From Leisingera caerulea DSM 24564 (GTDB lineage Bacteria; Pseudomonadota; Alphaproteobacteria; Rhodobacterales; Rhodobacteraceae): a stretch of DNA of 64,000 nt. The stretch lies in the NCBI RefSeq assembly GCF_000473325.1, contig NZ_KI421513.1, forward strand, positions 2,675,217 through 2,739,216, given 5' to 3'. Below, piece by piece: positions 55,574-63,968 of the stretch (within the stretch, counting starts at the first letter, position 1; the number at the start of each line of letters is the position of its first letter). The position numbers and the translations under genes were made by a program. Under the pieces are notes generated by a model that was not told the DNA's origin, ran no database searches, and saw only the letters and a list, made by a program, of their open reading frames with translations.

Positions 55574-55882
55574 TCAGGGGGCCATCTGCCACTGAACCTC
55601 TTCGTGGCGCATTTGGGTGCTGCCGGGGGCAATCGCCGCCATCACCTCCGGGCTGAAATCCTGCTGCATGAAGTCCTGCGCCACCTTTTGCGCGGTGGCC
55701 ATGTCCTTCCACACCACGTAGTCGGTCCAGCGGCCATCCGCGCCCTGGCTCAGCTGGCGGGTGACAAAGCCCGCCTGGGCGCGCACAAACCCTTCGGTGC
55801 GCTGCATCAGAGCGGTGAAATCCGCCGTGCTGATGCCATCAGCCAGTTTGAAGGTCACGATTTCGGCGACATGTTTGGTCAT
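55574..55882 (-). CDS. Antibiotic-biosynthesis-monooxygenase-like (dimeric alpha-beta barrel) protein
   Basis: 102 residues, starting MTKHVAEIVTFKLADGISTA. Ferredoxin-like alpha-beta layout with RTEGFVRAQAGFVTRQLSQG and WTDYVVWKDMATAQKVAQDF, typical of the ABM/Dabb superfamily, which includes small monooxygenases and stress proteins. Catalytic residues are not assignable. AGGAGAAACGTG precedes the start at 55882. Immediately upstream (55929-55950) lies a perfect 8 bp inverted repeat, and the WYL regulator gene follows in the same orientation; the two probably form a self-regulated pair. Confidence 0.75.
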   Translation of the reverse strand: MTKHVAEIVTFKLADGISTADFTALMQRTEGFVRAQAGFVTRQLSQGADGRWTDYVVWKDMATAQKVAQDFMQQDFSPEVMAAIAPGSTQMRHEEVQWQMAP

Positions 55883-55928
55883 CACGTTTCTCCTGATTTG
55901 CTGTGATGGGCTGGATTTACCGCACCGC

Positions 55929-55950
55929 AACTGACATAAACCTGTCAGTT
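55929..55950 (-). promoter_or_regulatory. Perfect inverted repeat, candidate operator of the WYL regulator
   Basis: AACTGACA-TAAACC-TGTCAGTT: 8 bp arms, 6-base spacer, no mismatches. It ends 46 bases before the start codon of the monooxygenase-like gene, which is a promoter position. A GC-rich stem (GCGGGCGG/CCGCCCGC, 55955-55989, with an inner GGCA/TGCC stem) lies next to it on the tatA side. Confidence 0.6.
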
Positions 55951-56108
55951 GGATGCGGGCGGGCGGCAAAAACTGCCAAATCCGCCCGCTGGGGGGCATT
56001 TCTGCACGGCTTGTTGCTTTCGCTCAAAGCAGCCCGCGCGCTAAACCCGTAGCGAACAATTCCACCGGCGCCGCCAATCCGCGCCGGATCACGTAAGGAG
56101 AGACTTTC

Positions 56109-56324
56109 ATGCTCAACAACATCGGCCTGCCTGGCCTGCTGCTCATCGCCGTTGTGGTTCTGGTCCTGTTCGGCCGCGGCAAGATTTCTTCGCTGATGGG
56201 CGAGGTCGGCAAAGGCATCACCTCGTTCAAGAAGGGCATCAGCGAAGGCAGCAATGAACTGGAGCAGGACTCCGCGGACTCGGCCAAGGACGTGACCCCC
56301 GAGACCGAAAAAGATAAGGTCTAA
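56109..56324 (+). CDS. tatA: Twin-arginine translocase subunit TatA
   Basis: 71 residues. Single N-terminal transmembrane helix [20 protein letters not shown] followed by the hinge [20 protein letters not shown], an amphipathic helix, and an acidic tail ([20 protein letters not shown]). TatA forms the export pore for folded proteins. GTAAGGAGAG precedes the start. First of tatABC; TatB begins 6 bases later. Confidence 0.94.
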   Translation: MLNNIGLPGLLLIAVVVLVLFGRGKISSLMGEVGKGITSFKKGISEGSNELEQDSADSAKDVTPETEKDKV

Positions 56325-56330
56325 GCGCGG

Positions 56331-56795
56331 ATGTTCGATCTTGGGTGGACCGAACTGCTGGTCATCGGCATTGTCGCGCTGATCGTGGTCGGCCCCAAGG
56401 ACCTGCCGGTGCTGTTCCGCAATGTCGGGCGGTTCGTGGGCAAGGCCAAGGGGATGGCGCGCGAGTTCAGCCGGGCGATGCATGACGCGGCGGATGAGGC
56501 CGGAGTCAATGAGGTCGCCAAGGGCCTGAAGGCCGCGTCGAACCCTATGGGCTCTGCCATGGACGGGGTCAAGCAGGCGGCGCAGGAGATGGCCTCGTCG
56601 ATCGACCCGACCAAATTCGATCCCGATAGCGAGACCGGAAAGCTGGCGGCGCAGCGCGCGGAGGATGCCAAGAAGATCCAGGCCTCCACCGCGCGGGCCG
56701 CAGCGGAGCGCAAGGCGCGCGAGGCGGAAGAGGCGATGGCCAAGGCGGATGCCGCCGAGGCGGCGCTGAAGACGGATGATGAGGCCAAGCCATGA
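56331..56795 (+). CDS. tatB: Sec-independent protein translocase subunit TatB
   Basis: 154 residues. N-terminus [20 protein letters not shown] with the TatB Glu in the helix and [20 protein letters not shown] after the hinge. A long Ala/Glu/Lys-rich helical tail follows ([20 protein letters not shown]). TatB recognises twin-arginine substrates with TatC. Its stop overlaps tatC by four bases. Confidence 0.94.
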   Translation: MFDLGWTELLVIGIVALIVVGPKDLPVLFRNVGRFVGKAKGMAREFSRAMHDAADEAGVNEVAKGLKAASNPMGSAMDGVKQAAQEMASSIDPTKFDPDSETGKLAAQRAEDAKKIQASTARAAAERKAREAEEAMAKADAAEAALKTDDEAKP

Positions 56796-57694
56796 GCAAC
56801 ACGGATGAGATCGACGACTCAAGCGCGCCGCTGATCGAACATCTGGCCGAGCTGCGCACCCGGCTGATCCATTCGGTGCTGGCGTTTATCGTGGGCATGG
56901 TGATCTGTTTCACCGTGGCAACGCCGGTGTTCAACTTCCTCACCGCGCCCCTGTGCCAGGTGCTGGCCGAGAGCGGCCAGGACTGCTCGCTGATCTTCAT
57001 CAGCCCGCAGGAGGGCTTCTTTGTCGCGATCAAGATCTCCTTCCTGGGCGGTTTCATTCTGGCGTTTCCCTATATCGGCTTCCAGATGTGGCGGTTTGTG
57101 GCGCCGGGGCTGTACAAGTCTGAGAAGGGCGCGTTCCTGCCGTTCCTGGTGGCCTCGCCCTTCATGTTCCTGCTGGGCGCGAGCTTTGCCTTCTACGTCG
57201 TCACCCCGCTGGCCTATGACTTCTTCCTGGGCTTCCAGCAGTTCGGCGCCTCTGGCGAGGCGATTACCGGCGAGGAGGTCACTCAGGGCCTCAGCGTGGT
57301 GTTCCAGGGCTCTGCGCAGGAGTATCTGAACCTGACGATCAAGTTCATCGTGGCCTTTGGCTTGTGTTTCCAGCTGCCGGTGCTGCTGACGCTGATGGGC
57401 AAGGCGGGTCTGGTCAGCGCCGAGGGCCTGGGCTCGGTCCGCAAATATGCGGTGGTGGCGATCCTGGTGCTGGCCGCACTGGTGACGCCGCCGGATGTGA
57501 TCACCCAGATCATCCTGTTTGTGGTGGTTTACGGGCTTTATGAAATCTCGATCTTCCTGGTCCGCCGGGTCGAGGCCAAGCGCGAGGCGCAGCTGCGCGC
57601 CGACGGCTACTATGATGATGAGGATGAGATGGATGCCCATCCAGACGATCCGATGATGGCCGAGTTCGAGGCCGAGGACGGCAAGGACAAGTAA
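56792..57694 (+). CDS. tatC: Twin-arginine translocase subunit TatC
   Basis: 300 residues, six transmembrane helices. Conserved: [20 protein letters not shown] at the N-terminus, [40 protein letters not shown], and [20 protein letters not shown]. The C-terminus has an acidic cytoplasmic tail ([20 protein letters not shown]) longer than in Escherichia coli. The start overlaps the tatB stop. Confidence 0.96.
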   Translation: MSNTDEIDDSSAPLIEHLAELRTRLIHSVLAFIVGMVICFTVATPVFNFLTAPLCQVLAESGQDCSLIFISPQEGFFVAIKISFLGGFILAFPYIGFQMWRFVAPGLYKSEKGAFLPFLVASPFMFLLGASFAFYVVTPLAYDFFLGFQQFGASGEAITGEEVTQGLSVVFQGSAQEYLNLTIKFIVAFGLCFQLPVLLTLMGKAGLVSAEGLGSVRKYAVVAILVLAALVTPPDVITQIILFVVVYGLYEISIFLVRRVEAKREAQLRADGYYDDEDEMDAHPDDPMMAEFEAEDGKDK

Positions 57695-57718
57695 GCCGGA
57701 GACGGTTTGAAACGAAGA

Positions 57719-57746
57719 AGCGCGCCTGAGAGGGCGCGCTTTTTTT
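57719..57746 (+). terminator. Intrinsic terminator of tatABC
   Basis: AGCGCGCC pairs with GGCGCGCT around TGAGAG and is followed by TTTTTT. It lies 24 bases after the tatC stop. Confidence 0.9.
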
Positions 57747-57784
57747 ACGTTTGACCGGGGGCGAGGAGGCCGCCGGGCGTGCAG

Positions 57785-58225
57785 TCAGCCGCTGTGCGCA
57801 GCATTGATGATCCGCCGCATCAAGCCCAGGAACTGCTCTCTTTCCTCGTCTGACAGGGGCGCTAGGGAATGTTCATTCTGATCGTTGGCGGCCTGGTAGG
57901 CACTGTCCCGGGGCGCCTGTCCTTTTTTTGTCAGCCAAATTTGCTGCGACCGCGCGTCCGCAGGGTGTTTCTTTCTGACGATCAGCCCGTCTCTTTCCAT
58001 GCGGTTCAGCGTATTGGCCAGGGTCGCTTGTTCCAGCGCCAGTTTTTCCAGAAGCTCGCGCTGGGTCACCCCGTCCTTGACCCAGAGTTCCAGCAGGATG
58101 GGGAATTGCCCGATGGTGATGCCAAGCGGAGTGATGCGCTCCTGCAGCCCGGCAGCAAACAGGCGGGCGGTGTGGTTGACCAGATAACCGGCGGAGTTTT
58201 CTTTCTCGAATTCCATAGTTCTCAT
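57785..58225 (-). CDS. MarR-family transcriptional regulator
   Basis: 146 residues. Winged helix: QRELLEKLALEQATLANTLN (recognition helix) and the wing MERDGLIVRKKHPADARSQQ. N-terminal helix: YLVNHTARLFAAGLQERITP; C-terminal dimerisation helix: SLAPLSDEEREQFLGLMRRI. The start is uncertain among 58231 (GTG), 58225 and 58216 (ATG); 58225 is used here. Divergent from the monooxygenase-like gene across a region with two identical ATAGC-AA-GCTAT operators, so it is probably an autorepressor that controls that gene. Confidence 0.88.
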   Translation of the reverse strand: MRTMEFEKENSAGYLVNHTARLFAAGLQERITPLGITIGQFPILLELWVKDGVTQRELLEKLALEQATLANTLNRMERDGLIVRKKHPADARSQQIWLTKKGQAPRDSAYQAANDQNEHSLAPLSDEEREQFLGLMRRIINAAHSG

Positions 58226-58235
58226 CTGCACTTGA

Positions 58236-58269
58236 ATAGCAAGCTATGCAATGATACATAGCAAGCTAT
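58236..58269. promoter_or_regulatory. Two identical MarR-type operators
   Basis: ATAGCAAGCTAT occurs at 58236-58247 and again at 58258-58269. Each is a 5 bp inverted repeat with a 2-base spacer, and the two are 22 bases apart (about two helical turns), so dimers would bind the same face. They lie between the MarR gene and the divergent monooxygenase-like gene, close to both starts. Confidence 0.75.
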
Positions 58270-58289
58270 ATTAATTGAAAGGAACCGAC

Positions 58290-58658
58290 ATGCCTGGACT
58301 TGCTGAACTGGACGCCGCCGTCACGCTTGCCGATCAGATGGAGGCCCGGGAAGGGCCTGTTGTTCTGATGAATGTGTTCACCATCGACCCGTCTGATGAG
58401 CAGGCCTTGCTGGAGGCTTGGGCGCATGACGCCGACTTCATGAAGTCGCAGCCCGGGTACATTTCGACGCAGATGCACAAGGGGATCGCAGGCAGCGCCA
58501 CATACGTGAATTATGCTGTCTGGCAGGATGTCCAAAGCTTTCGCGCGGCCTTCATGAACCCCGAGTTTCAAAGCCGGATTGCCCGATACCCGGAAAGCGC
58601 GGTCACGCGGCCGCATTTGTTCAAGAAACTGGCAGTCGCCAACCATTGCGTCGCCTGA
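58290..58658 (+). CDS. Antibiotic-biosynthesis-monooxygenase-like protein under MarR control
   Basis: 122 residues. The ABM fold is suggested by VVLMNVFTIDPSDEQALLEA, ADFMKSQPGYISTQMHKGIA and TYVNYAVWQDVQSFRAAFMN. Family members include small heme- or cofactor-free monooxygenases that act on quinones or aromatic compounds; catalytic residues cannot be assigned. The ATG at 58290 follows GAAAGGAACC. It is divergent from the MarR gene and followed 22 bases later by a small membrane protein gene, together a likely MarR-controlled unit for detoxifying a hydrophobic compound (inference). Confidence 0.78.
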   Translation: MPGLAELDAAVTLADQMEAREGPVVLMNVFTIDPSDEQALLEAWAHDADFMKSQPGYISTQMHKGIAGSATYVNYAVWQDVQSFRAAFMNPEFQSRIARYPESAVTRPHLFKKLAVANHCVA

Positions 58659-58679
58659 CCTGTTTGGGATGCAACAGCC

Positions 58680-59123
58680 ATGAAACAGAAAATTCACGCA
58701 GCCGCAGGTGTCACCGCCTTTCTGATCATCCTGACGTTTTGGAGTTCCACGGTGCTGAGCGAGGCCTTTGGAACACCGGAAACCATAGCCCTGGTCAAAT
58801 CCAGAATCCTTATTGGCATGTTTGCCCTGATCCCGGCGATGGCCATCGCTGGTGGATCTGGCATGGCCATCGGGCGGCGGCGTAAAGATGCGCCGGCCGC
58901 TGCGAAGAAAAAACGCATGCCCTTGATTGCCGCGAACGGTTTGCTGATCCTCCTGCCGGCGGCCTTCTTCCTTGAAGCCAAGGCAAGTGCCGGAAACTTT
59001 GACGGTGCCTTCGTCTTTGTGCAGGGCGTTGAGCTGCTGGCCGGCGCGCTGAATCTCACCATGATGGGATTGAACATCCGGGACGGCCGCAGAATGGCAG
59101 CGCGGCGCAAGGGCCTGGCTTAG
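58680..59123 (+). CDS. Small four-helix membrane protein of unknown function
   Basis: 147 residues. Predicted helices are near residues 9-30 (GVTAFLIILTFWSSTVLSEA), 43-65 (SRILIGMFALIPAMAIAGGS), 81-98 (MPLIAANGLLILLPAAFFLE) and 108-130 (FVFVQGVELLAGALNLTMMG), with basic loops (GRRRKDAPAAAKKKR). No recognised domain. It follows the monooxygenase-like gene closely and is probably in the same MarR-regulated unit. Confidence 0.72.
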   Translation: MKQKIHAAAGVTAFLIILTFWSSTVLSEAFGTPETIALVKSRILIGMFALIPAMAIAGGSGMAIGRRRKDAPAAAKKKRMPLIAANGLLILLPAAFFLEAKASAGNFDGAFVFVQGVELLAGALNLTMMGLNIRDGRRMAARRKGLA

Positions 59124-59195
59124 GCCGGTTCTTCCCCTTGCCGGCCTTGCCGGAACATGCTTTGAAATCCGTCGACTTACCGACGGAGGCACCCC

Positions 59196-60038
59196 ATGGA
59201 CCAGATCGCATTGACCCGCATTGCCGAGGCGCTGGAGCGGATGTCTCCGGCGCCTTTGGAAACCCCCGATTTCAACGCGGCCAGCGCCTTTGTCTGGCAT
59301 GTGGGGCCGGAGCGGCTGGAGGCCGTTGAACAGGTGAACCGGGTGGATCTCGACCTGCTGGTCGGCATCAACCGTTCCCGCGATACGCTCTTGGAGAACA
59401 CCCGCCGTTTTGCGCAGGGGTTCGCCGCCAACAACGCGCTGTTGTGGGGCGCCCGCGGCATGGGCAAGTCGAGCCTTGTCAAAGCCGTGCACGGGGCATT
59501 GGCCGGCGATCACCCGGACTTGAAACTGGTGGAGCTGCAGCGCGAGGATCTGCCGTCGGTCGCGCGGCTGTTGAACCACCTGCGCGGCTCGGAGCACCGG
59601 TTTATCCTGTTCTGCGATGACCTGTCGTTCAGCCATGACGACCAGCATTACAAAAGCCTCAAGGCGGTGCTGGACGGCGGGATCGAGGGGCGGCCGGAGA
59701 ATGTGGTGTTCTATGCCACCTCCAACCGCCGCCACCTGATGCCGCGGGACATGATCGAGAACGAGCGCTCCAGCGCCATCAACCCGTCCGAGGCGGTGGA
59801 GGAGAAGGTCTCCCTTTCGGACCGCTTTGGCCTGTGGCTGGGCTTCCACCCCTGCGATCAAGACGACTACCTGGCGATGATCGCGGGCTATTGCGCCGCT
59901 TACGGTGTCAAGGTGGACGCAGAGGGATTGCGGGCGGAGGCGGTAGAGTGGCAGGCCACCCGGGGCGCGCGCTCTGGCCGGGTCGCCTGGCAATTCTTCA
60001 CCGATCTGGCCGGGCGGCACGGGGTGGCGCTGCGCTAG
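59196..60038 (+). CDS. DUF815 family AAA ATP-binding protein
   Basis: 280 residues. Walker A WGARGMGKSSLVKAVHGALA, Walker B RFILFCDDLSFSHDDQHYKS, then VLDGGIEGRPENVVFYATSN and RRHLMPRDMIENERSSAINP, the arrangement of DUF815 ATPases. The C-terminal AAA lid is DDYLAMIAGYCAAYGVKVDA. Cytosolic; role unknown. ATG at 59196 follows a GGAGG site. Followed by a terminator shared with the convergent nlpD. Confidence 0.88.
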   Translation: MDQIALTRIAEALERMSPAPLETPDFNAASAFVWHVGPERLEAVEQVNRVDLDLLVGINRSRDTLLENTRRFAQGFAANNALLWGARGMGKSSLVKAVHGALAGDHPDLKLVELQREDLPSVARLLNHLRGSEHRFILFCDDLSFSHDDQHYKSLKAVLDGGIEGRPENVVFYATSNRRHLMPRDMIENERSSAINPSEAVEEKVSLSDRFGLWLGFHPCDQDDYLAMIAGYCAAYGVKVDAEGLRAEAVEWQATRGARSGRVAWQFFTDLAGRHGVALR

Positions 60039-60072
60039 GACACACAGGGCGCTGAGAGTTGCCGGAAACGGG

Positions 60073-60100
60073 AAAAGCCCGGCCAGCCAGCCGGGCTTTT
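60073..60100. terminator. Bidirectional intrinsic terminator
   Basis: AAAAGCCCGGC pairs with GCCGGGCTTTT (11 bp perfect) around CAGCCA. It sits between the DUF815 gene (plus) and nlpD (minus) and has A/T tracts on both sides. Confidence 0.9.
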
Positions 60101-60125
60101 GCATGTTAACAGAGCTTTACCTCTG

Positions 60126-61382
60126 TCAGTTCAGGTAGCTCAGCGGGTCGATGCTTTCGAATCCGTCGCGGACCTCGAAATGCACGTAGGCGTCATCGCC
60201 GCCGCGCAACGAGGCGATGCGCTGGCCGCGGGCGACGCTCTCGCCCTTCTTGACGGTGATGTTGTCGACGTTCTGGTAAACCGTCAGCAGCTTCTGGCTG
60301 TGGCGGATCACCACGATCGGCACGTTGTTGGAATCCTTGGTGATCGCGGCCACGGTGCCGGCTTCGGCGGCGTTGACCGGCGCGCCGGGCGCGGCAGCGA
60401 TGTCGATCCCGTCATTGCGGCCCTTCGAGTAGGTCTTGATGATCTTCCCCCGCACCGGATAGGCCATCGCCGCGCTGCTGGCGCGGGTGGGTTTCGGCAG
60501 TTCCGGTTTGGGCAGGGTCTCGGCCGCGGGCTTGACTGCGGCGGGCTCCACTTTCTCTTCCGGCAAAGGCTTGCTGGCGCTGGGCGGCACCGGCGTTTCG
60601 GACCCGGTGCCGGGTTCGGTCACCGCCACCGGAACGGCGGTTGCGGCAGGGGTCACCTCCGCTGTGCGCTCTGCTTTCAGCGGGATCAGCAGGAACTGGC
60701 CTTCGCGCACCGCGAAATCGCTGCCCAGGCCGTTCCATTCCGCCAGCGACTTCACCGGCACCTGATACAGCCGCGAGATGGTATAGGCGGTCTCGCCGCG
60801 TTTCACCTTGTGGCGCACCGGTTCAGGGCCGCGCTGCACCTTGGCAGGCTGCGGCTTGGGCGCCGGCTGGATCGCGGTGGTCGTCACCGAGCCCGGATTG
60901 GGCGAGGTCAGCGGTGCGGTTTCGATCGCCTGGCCGGCCAGGGACGCGATATCCACAGAGCCCGGGGTGGAGCTGCCGCCTTCGGACAGGCTGGCAGGCG
61001 CCCGGCGCGGCAAGGCCAGCACTTCACCCTGGCGCATTTTGTCGCCGGTCTCCATGCCGTTGTAGCGGGCGACCTCCTCCGGTGGCAGGCCGATGCGCGC
61101 GGCTACATCCGAGACGGTGTCGCCGCGCTGCGCCACCGCCACCTGGTAAGAGGGGTAGGTGATCAGGCCGCGGCCGTCCGGAGCGGGCCGGCTGGAGGTG
61201 GCCGACTGGGCGGCGGTGGCGGTGTTGAAGGCGCCAAGCTGACCGCGCAGGTCGTAATCCAGCGGGCTTTGGCAGGCGGCCAGCACCCCGGCCAGCGGCA
61301 GCAGGGCCAGCAGCCGTGCCCGGGGCAGCATAATACGGGGCAGCCCGCGGGATGCGGTCCGGGTGGGGGTGGTCCGGGTCAT
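60126..61382 (-). CDS. nlpD: NlpD-like LysM lipoprotein with degenerate M23 (LytM) domain
   Basis: 418 residues. Lipobox LAGVLAACQS near residue 36-46. Two LysM domains: VAQRGDTVSDVAARIGLPPE and VKRGETAYTISRLYQVPVKS. The C-terminal LytM domain is degenerate: the zinc motif is GRNDGIDIAA (Asn instead of His), the catalytic Tyr-x-His is VYQN, and the last HxH is YVHFEVR. Thus it probably does not cut peptidoglycan but activates amidases, as NlpD and EnvC do. The start at 61382 follows GAGGAGAGCAAG. It lies 156 bases downstream of pcm, in the surE-pcm-nlpD order. Confidence 0.9.
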   Translation of the reverse strand: MTRTTPTRTASRGLPRIMLPRARLLALLPLAGVLAACQSPLDYDLRGQLGAFNTATAAQSATSSRPAPDGRGLITYPSYQVAVAQRGDTVSDVAARIGLPPEEVARYNGMETGDKMRQGEVLALPRRAPASLSEGGSSTPGSVDIASLAGQAIETAPLTSPNPGSVTTTAIQPAPKPQPAKVQRGPEPVRHKVKRGETAYTISRLYQVPVKSLAEWNGLGSDFAVREGQFLLIPLKAERTAEVTPAATAVPVAVTEPGTGSETPVPPSASKPLPEEKVEPAAVKPAAETLPKPELPKPTRASSAAMAYPVRGKIIKTYSKGRNDGIDIAAAPGAPVNAAEAGTVAAITKDSNNVPIVVIRHSQKLLTVYQNVDNITVKKGESVARGQRIASLRGGDDAYVHFEVRDGFESIDPLSYLN

Positions 61383-61538
61383 CTTGCTCTCCTCAAAACA
61401 CGCTTCCCCTTTTTCGCGGGGATTCTCTCGCGTCAATCACTATAGCCCATGCAATCCAGCCGGCGGCTGAATTCCGCCGTCAGTTTACGGGGGCGGCGCA
61501 GGAATATCAAACGCAGCTTGCGAACTGCGGCAGCGGTC

Positions 61539-62186
61539 CTAACTGTCCTTGCCCAGGCCTTCCAGCAGCGGCACAAACCGCACCGGGCGCAATTCGTCAT
61601 ACTCCAGCCCGTCATCGGTTTTGCGCACCCGGATCAGGGTTTGCACATGGTCCGACTGCCCCACTGGCAGCACCATGATGCCGCCGGTCTTAAGCTGCGC
61701 CAAGAGCGGCCCGGGCGGATCCTCGGCGGCCGCGGTCACGATGATGCGGTCAAACGGCGCCTGGTCCGGCAGACCGTGGCTGCCGTCGCCCACCAGCGAT
61801 GTCACATTGGAAAGCCGCAGGCCGTCGAACACGGCCCGCGCCTCGCGCACCAGGCGGGCGTGGCGGTCGATGGTGTAGACACGGCGTGCCAGTTTCGACA
61901 GGATCGCCGCCTGATAGCCGGAGCCGGTGCCCACCTCCAGCACGGTGTCGCGCTGCGACAGCTGCAGCGCCTGGGTCATCATGCCCACCACCGAGGGCTG
62001 CGAAATGGTCTGGCCGCAGGCGATCGGCAGCGGCACGTCCTCATAGGCACGCTGTGCAAAGATGCCGCGCACGAACAGGCCGCGGTCGATCTCTTCGATC
62101 GCTTCCAGCACTTTCTGGTCCGTCACCCCGCGCGAGCGCACGGAGTACAGGAACTGCATCTTGGTTTCCGGATCGGGTCCGTTCAT
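61539..62186 (-). CDS. pcm: Protein-L-isoaspartate O-methyltransferase
   Basis: 215 residues. Repairs isoaspartyl residues in damaged proteins. SAM motif [40 protein letters not shown] is the substrate loop; [20 protein letters not shown] and [14 protein letters not shown] follow. The start is either ATG 62186 ([20 protein letters not shown]) or a GTG at 62198 that overlaps the surE stop (GTGA) and adds four residues. Nine bases after surE's stop in the first case. Family assignment is secure. Confidence 0.94.
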   Translation of the reverse strand: MNGPDPETKMQFLYSVRSRGVTDQKVLEAIEEIDRGLFVRGIFAQRAYEDVPLPIACGQTISQPSVVGMMTQALQLSQRDTVLEVGTGSGYQAAILSKLARRVYTIDRHARLVREARAVFDGLRLSNVTSLVGDGSHGLPDQAPFDRIIVTAAAEDPPGPLLAQLKTGGIMVLPVGQSDHVQTLIRVRKTDDGLEYDELRPVRFVPLLEGLGKDS

Positions 62187-62194
62187 TGCTGCGC

Positions 62195-62989
62195 TCACTC
62201 GCCCGTCCATTCGACCGCCTTCAGCGCATCCATGGCATCGCCCGCGGTCAGGTCGGCGCGCATCGGGGTGACGGAGATATAGCCGTCCAGGTTGACTGCG
62301 GCGTCTGAGCCGGGCGTGGCTTCCACATGCTGGTTGCCGCCGCGGATCCACAGATAGCGGCGCCCGGTGGGCGACAGCTGCTCCTCAGCCGAGAAATGGC
62401 AGCCATGGCGGTACCCCTGCGGCGCCACGCGGGCGCCCTTGACGTCCGCGGCCGGGACCGGCGGGAAATTGATGTTGTAAAACAGGCGGTAGTCCTGCGC
62501 ATCCTGCGGCTGGGCGGCCAGGATCTTTTGGATCAGCGCGGCGCCGTGCACGGCAGCGGCCTCAAACGGATTGTCTGTCTCCCGGTTGGCAGGCCCGTAA
62601 TACTGCGACAGCGCCATGGCCGGGATGCCCTGCAGCGCGGCCTCCATCGCGCCGCCCAGCGTGCCGGAGTACAGCGCGTTCTCCGCCGAGTTGTTGCCGC
62701 GGTTCACACCGGACAGCACCAGGTCGGGCCTTTGGCCGTGCATCACCACATGCAGTCCCGCCAGCACGCAGTCGGCGGGTGAGCCTTCGGCGGCAAAACG
62801 GCGTTCGTCCAGCTGGCTGAGCATGGTGGGGCGGGTATAGCTGATGCAATGGGCGACGCCGGATTGCTCAAAGGCGGGCGCCACGGTCCAGACCTCGCCA
62901 TCGGGGCCTGCGACCGCATGGGCGATGGATTCGAGGATGGTGAGCCCTTCGGCACTGATGCCGTCGTCATTGGTGATCAGAATGCGCAT
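62195..62989 (-). CDS. surE: 5'/3'-nucleotidase SurE
   Basis: 264 residues. Metal-dependent phosphatase acting on nucleoside monophosphates. [20 protein letters not shown] supplies the metal Asp pair; [50 protein letters not shown] and [11 protein letters not shown] follow. The frame is open upstream to 63106 but the ATG at 62989 gives the invariant N-terminus. First gene of surE-pcm-nlpD. Confidence 0.96.
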   Translation of the reverse strand: MRILITNDDGISAEGLTILESIAHAVAGPDGEVWTVAPAFEQSGVAHCISYTRPTMLSQLDERRFAAEGSPADCVLAGLHVVMHGQRPDLVLSGVNRGNNSAENALYSGTLGGAMEAALQGIPAMALSQYYGPANRETDNPFEAAAVHGAALIQKILAAQPQDAQDYRLFYNINFPPVPAADVKGARVAPQGYRHGCHFSAEEQLSPTGRRYLWIRGGNQHVEATPGSDAAVNLDGYISVTPMRADLTAGDAMDALKAVEWTGE

Positions 62990-63091
62990 GGGGTGTCTGC
63001 CTGCCGTCTTCAACCGGGTTTCCGATTGAATAGGACCTGTGCCGGAACGGGGCAAGGTTTTCGCGGAGGGAAGCGGCATCCGCCGCAAAGC

Positions 63092-63204
63092 GGGGCAGGG
63101 AGGCAACAGGCGAAGCCGCAGGGCGCACTCCCGCCCCTTTGGCCTGCATCAAAGATGCCGCCCAAATCGTTGGGCCGGGCGCCGCGCAATGCGCGGCGCC
63201 CGGC
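63092..63204. repeat. Dispersed multi-hairpin element, copy 2, with SDR terminator
   Basis: Contains GCATC-AAA-GATGC, CCCAA-ATCG-TTGGG and GCCGGGCGCCGCGC-AAT-GCGCGGCGCCCGGC (63174-63204, a 14 bp perfect stem). The order and spacer text match 40679-40760. The last stem follows the SDR stop by 13 bases on the minus strand and probably also terminates that gene. Confidence 0.7.
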
Positions 63205-63216
63205 AAATTGCCGGTG

Positions 63217-63864
63217 TCAGTCTGCCAGGATCTGCGGCAGCAGGCGCGCGGCCTCTTCCTGGATGGTGGCCAGGGCGGCGCGGTCCTCACCCGGGTGGAA
63301 ACGGGCGCGAAGGGCGGTCGCCATCGGCTGCGGCTGCAGAATGCGCACCTGCGGGCCGGTGCGTTCGGTTTCTGCCTGCCAGCTGCGCGCCAGCGCCATC
63401 TGGGCCGCCTTGGTGGCGCCGTAGGTTCCATAGAACTTTTCGCCCGCCTTCGGGTCGTCAAAGAACACCGCGCGCCCGGTCTGGCCCAGCAAGGGCGCCA
63501 CGTAGGGGATCAGCACCGAGGTGGCCGTGGCGTTGATCGCGACCGCCTTGGTCCAGTCCTTGGCGGCAACGGAGGGCGCCGGGCAGAGCGCGGTGGCATG
63601 GATCGCGGTGTGCAGCCACAGGTCCAGCTTGCCCCAACGGTCGTGGATGCCGCGGCAGAGCGTGGCCATTGCCTCCGGCACGGTGACGTCCATCGGCGCA
63701 AGGGTGGCGCTGCCGCCCGCGGCCTTGATACGGTCGTCGAGCTCTTCCAAAGCACCGGTGGTGCGGGCTACGGCGACGATGTGATGCGTGGGCGCAAGCG
63801 CCTCGGCCAGGGCATTGCCAAGGCCGCGGGATGCGCCGGTGATGAGAGCAAGCTTTTCTGTCAT
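63217..63864 (-). CDS. SDR-family oxidoreductase
   Basis: 215 residues. LALITGASRGLGNALAEALA (cofactor loop), APMDVTVPEAMATLCRG, AINATATSVLIPYVAPLL, and the active site in YGTYGATKAAQMALARSWQA (Tyr and Lys with Y-x-x-x-K spacing). NAD(P)-dependent; substrate unknown. The ATG at 63864 gives MTEKLALITG; the open frame upstream is noncoding. A double-hairpin element lies just upstream of the start (63914-63968). Confidence 0.85.
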   Translation of the reverse strand: MTEKLALITGASRGLGNALAEALAPTHHIVAVARTTGALEELDDRIKAAGGSATLAPMDVTVPEAMATLCRGIHDRWGKLDLWLHTAIHATALCPAPSVAAKDWTKAVAINATATSVLIPYVAPLLGQTGRAVFFDDPKAGEKFYGTYGATKAAQMALARSWQAETERTGPQVRILQPQPMATALRARFHPGEDRAALATIQEEAARLLPQILAD

Positions 63865-63913
63865 GGCCGCCTTCTTGGGCCGCCCGCGCAGGCAGGTCAA
63901 GGGGCAGCGGCCC

Positions 63914-63968
63914 GGGGCAAGAATTTTCGAAAACTCCTGGCAAATTTCTTTGAAGAAATTTGCGTGGC
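63914..63968. repeat. Double-hairpin intergenic element, copy 2 (inverted)
   Basis: GCAAATTTCTT-TG-AAGAAATTTGC (11 bp perfect stem) next to an imperfect GAATTTTC-GAAAACTC stem. Read on the minus strand it aligns with the element at 30850-30899: GCAAA hairpin, then TTTGCCAGGAGTTTTCGAAA and ATTCTTGCC. It lies between the SDR gene and the window end. Confidence 0.65.
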
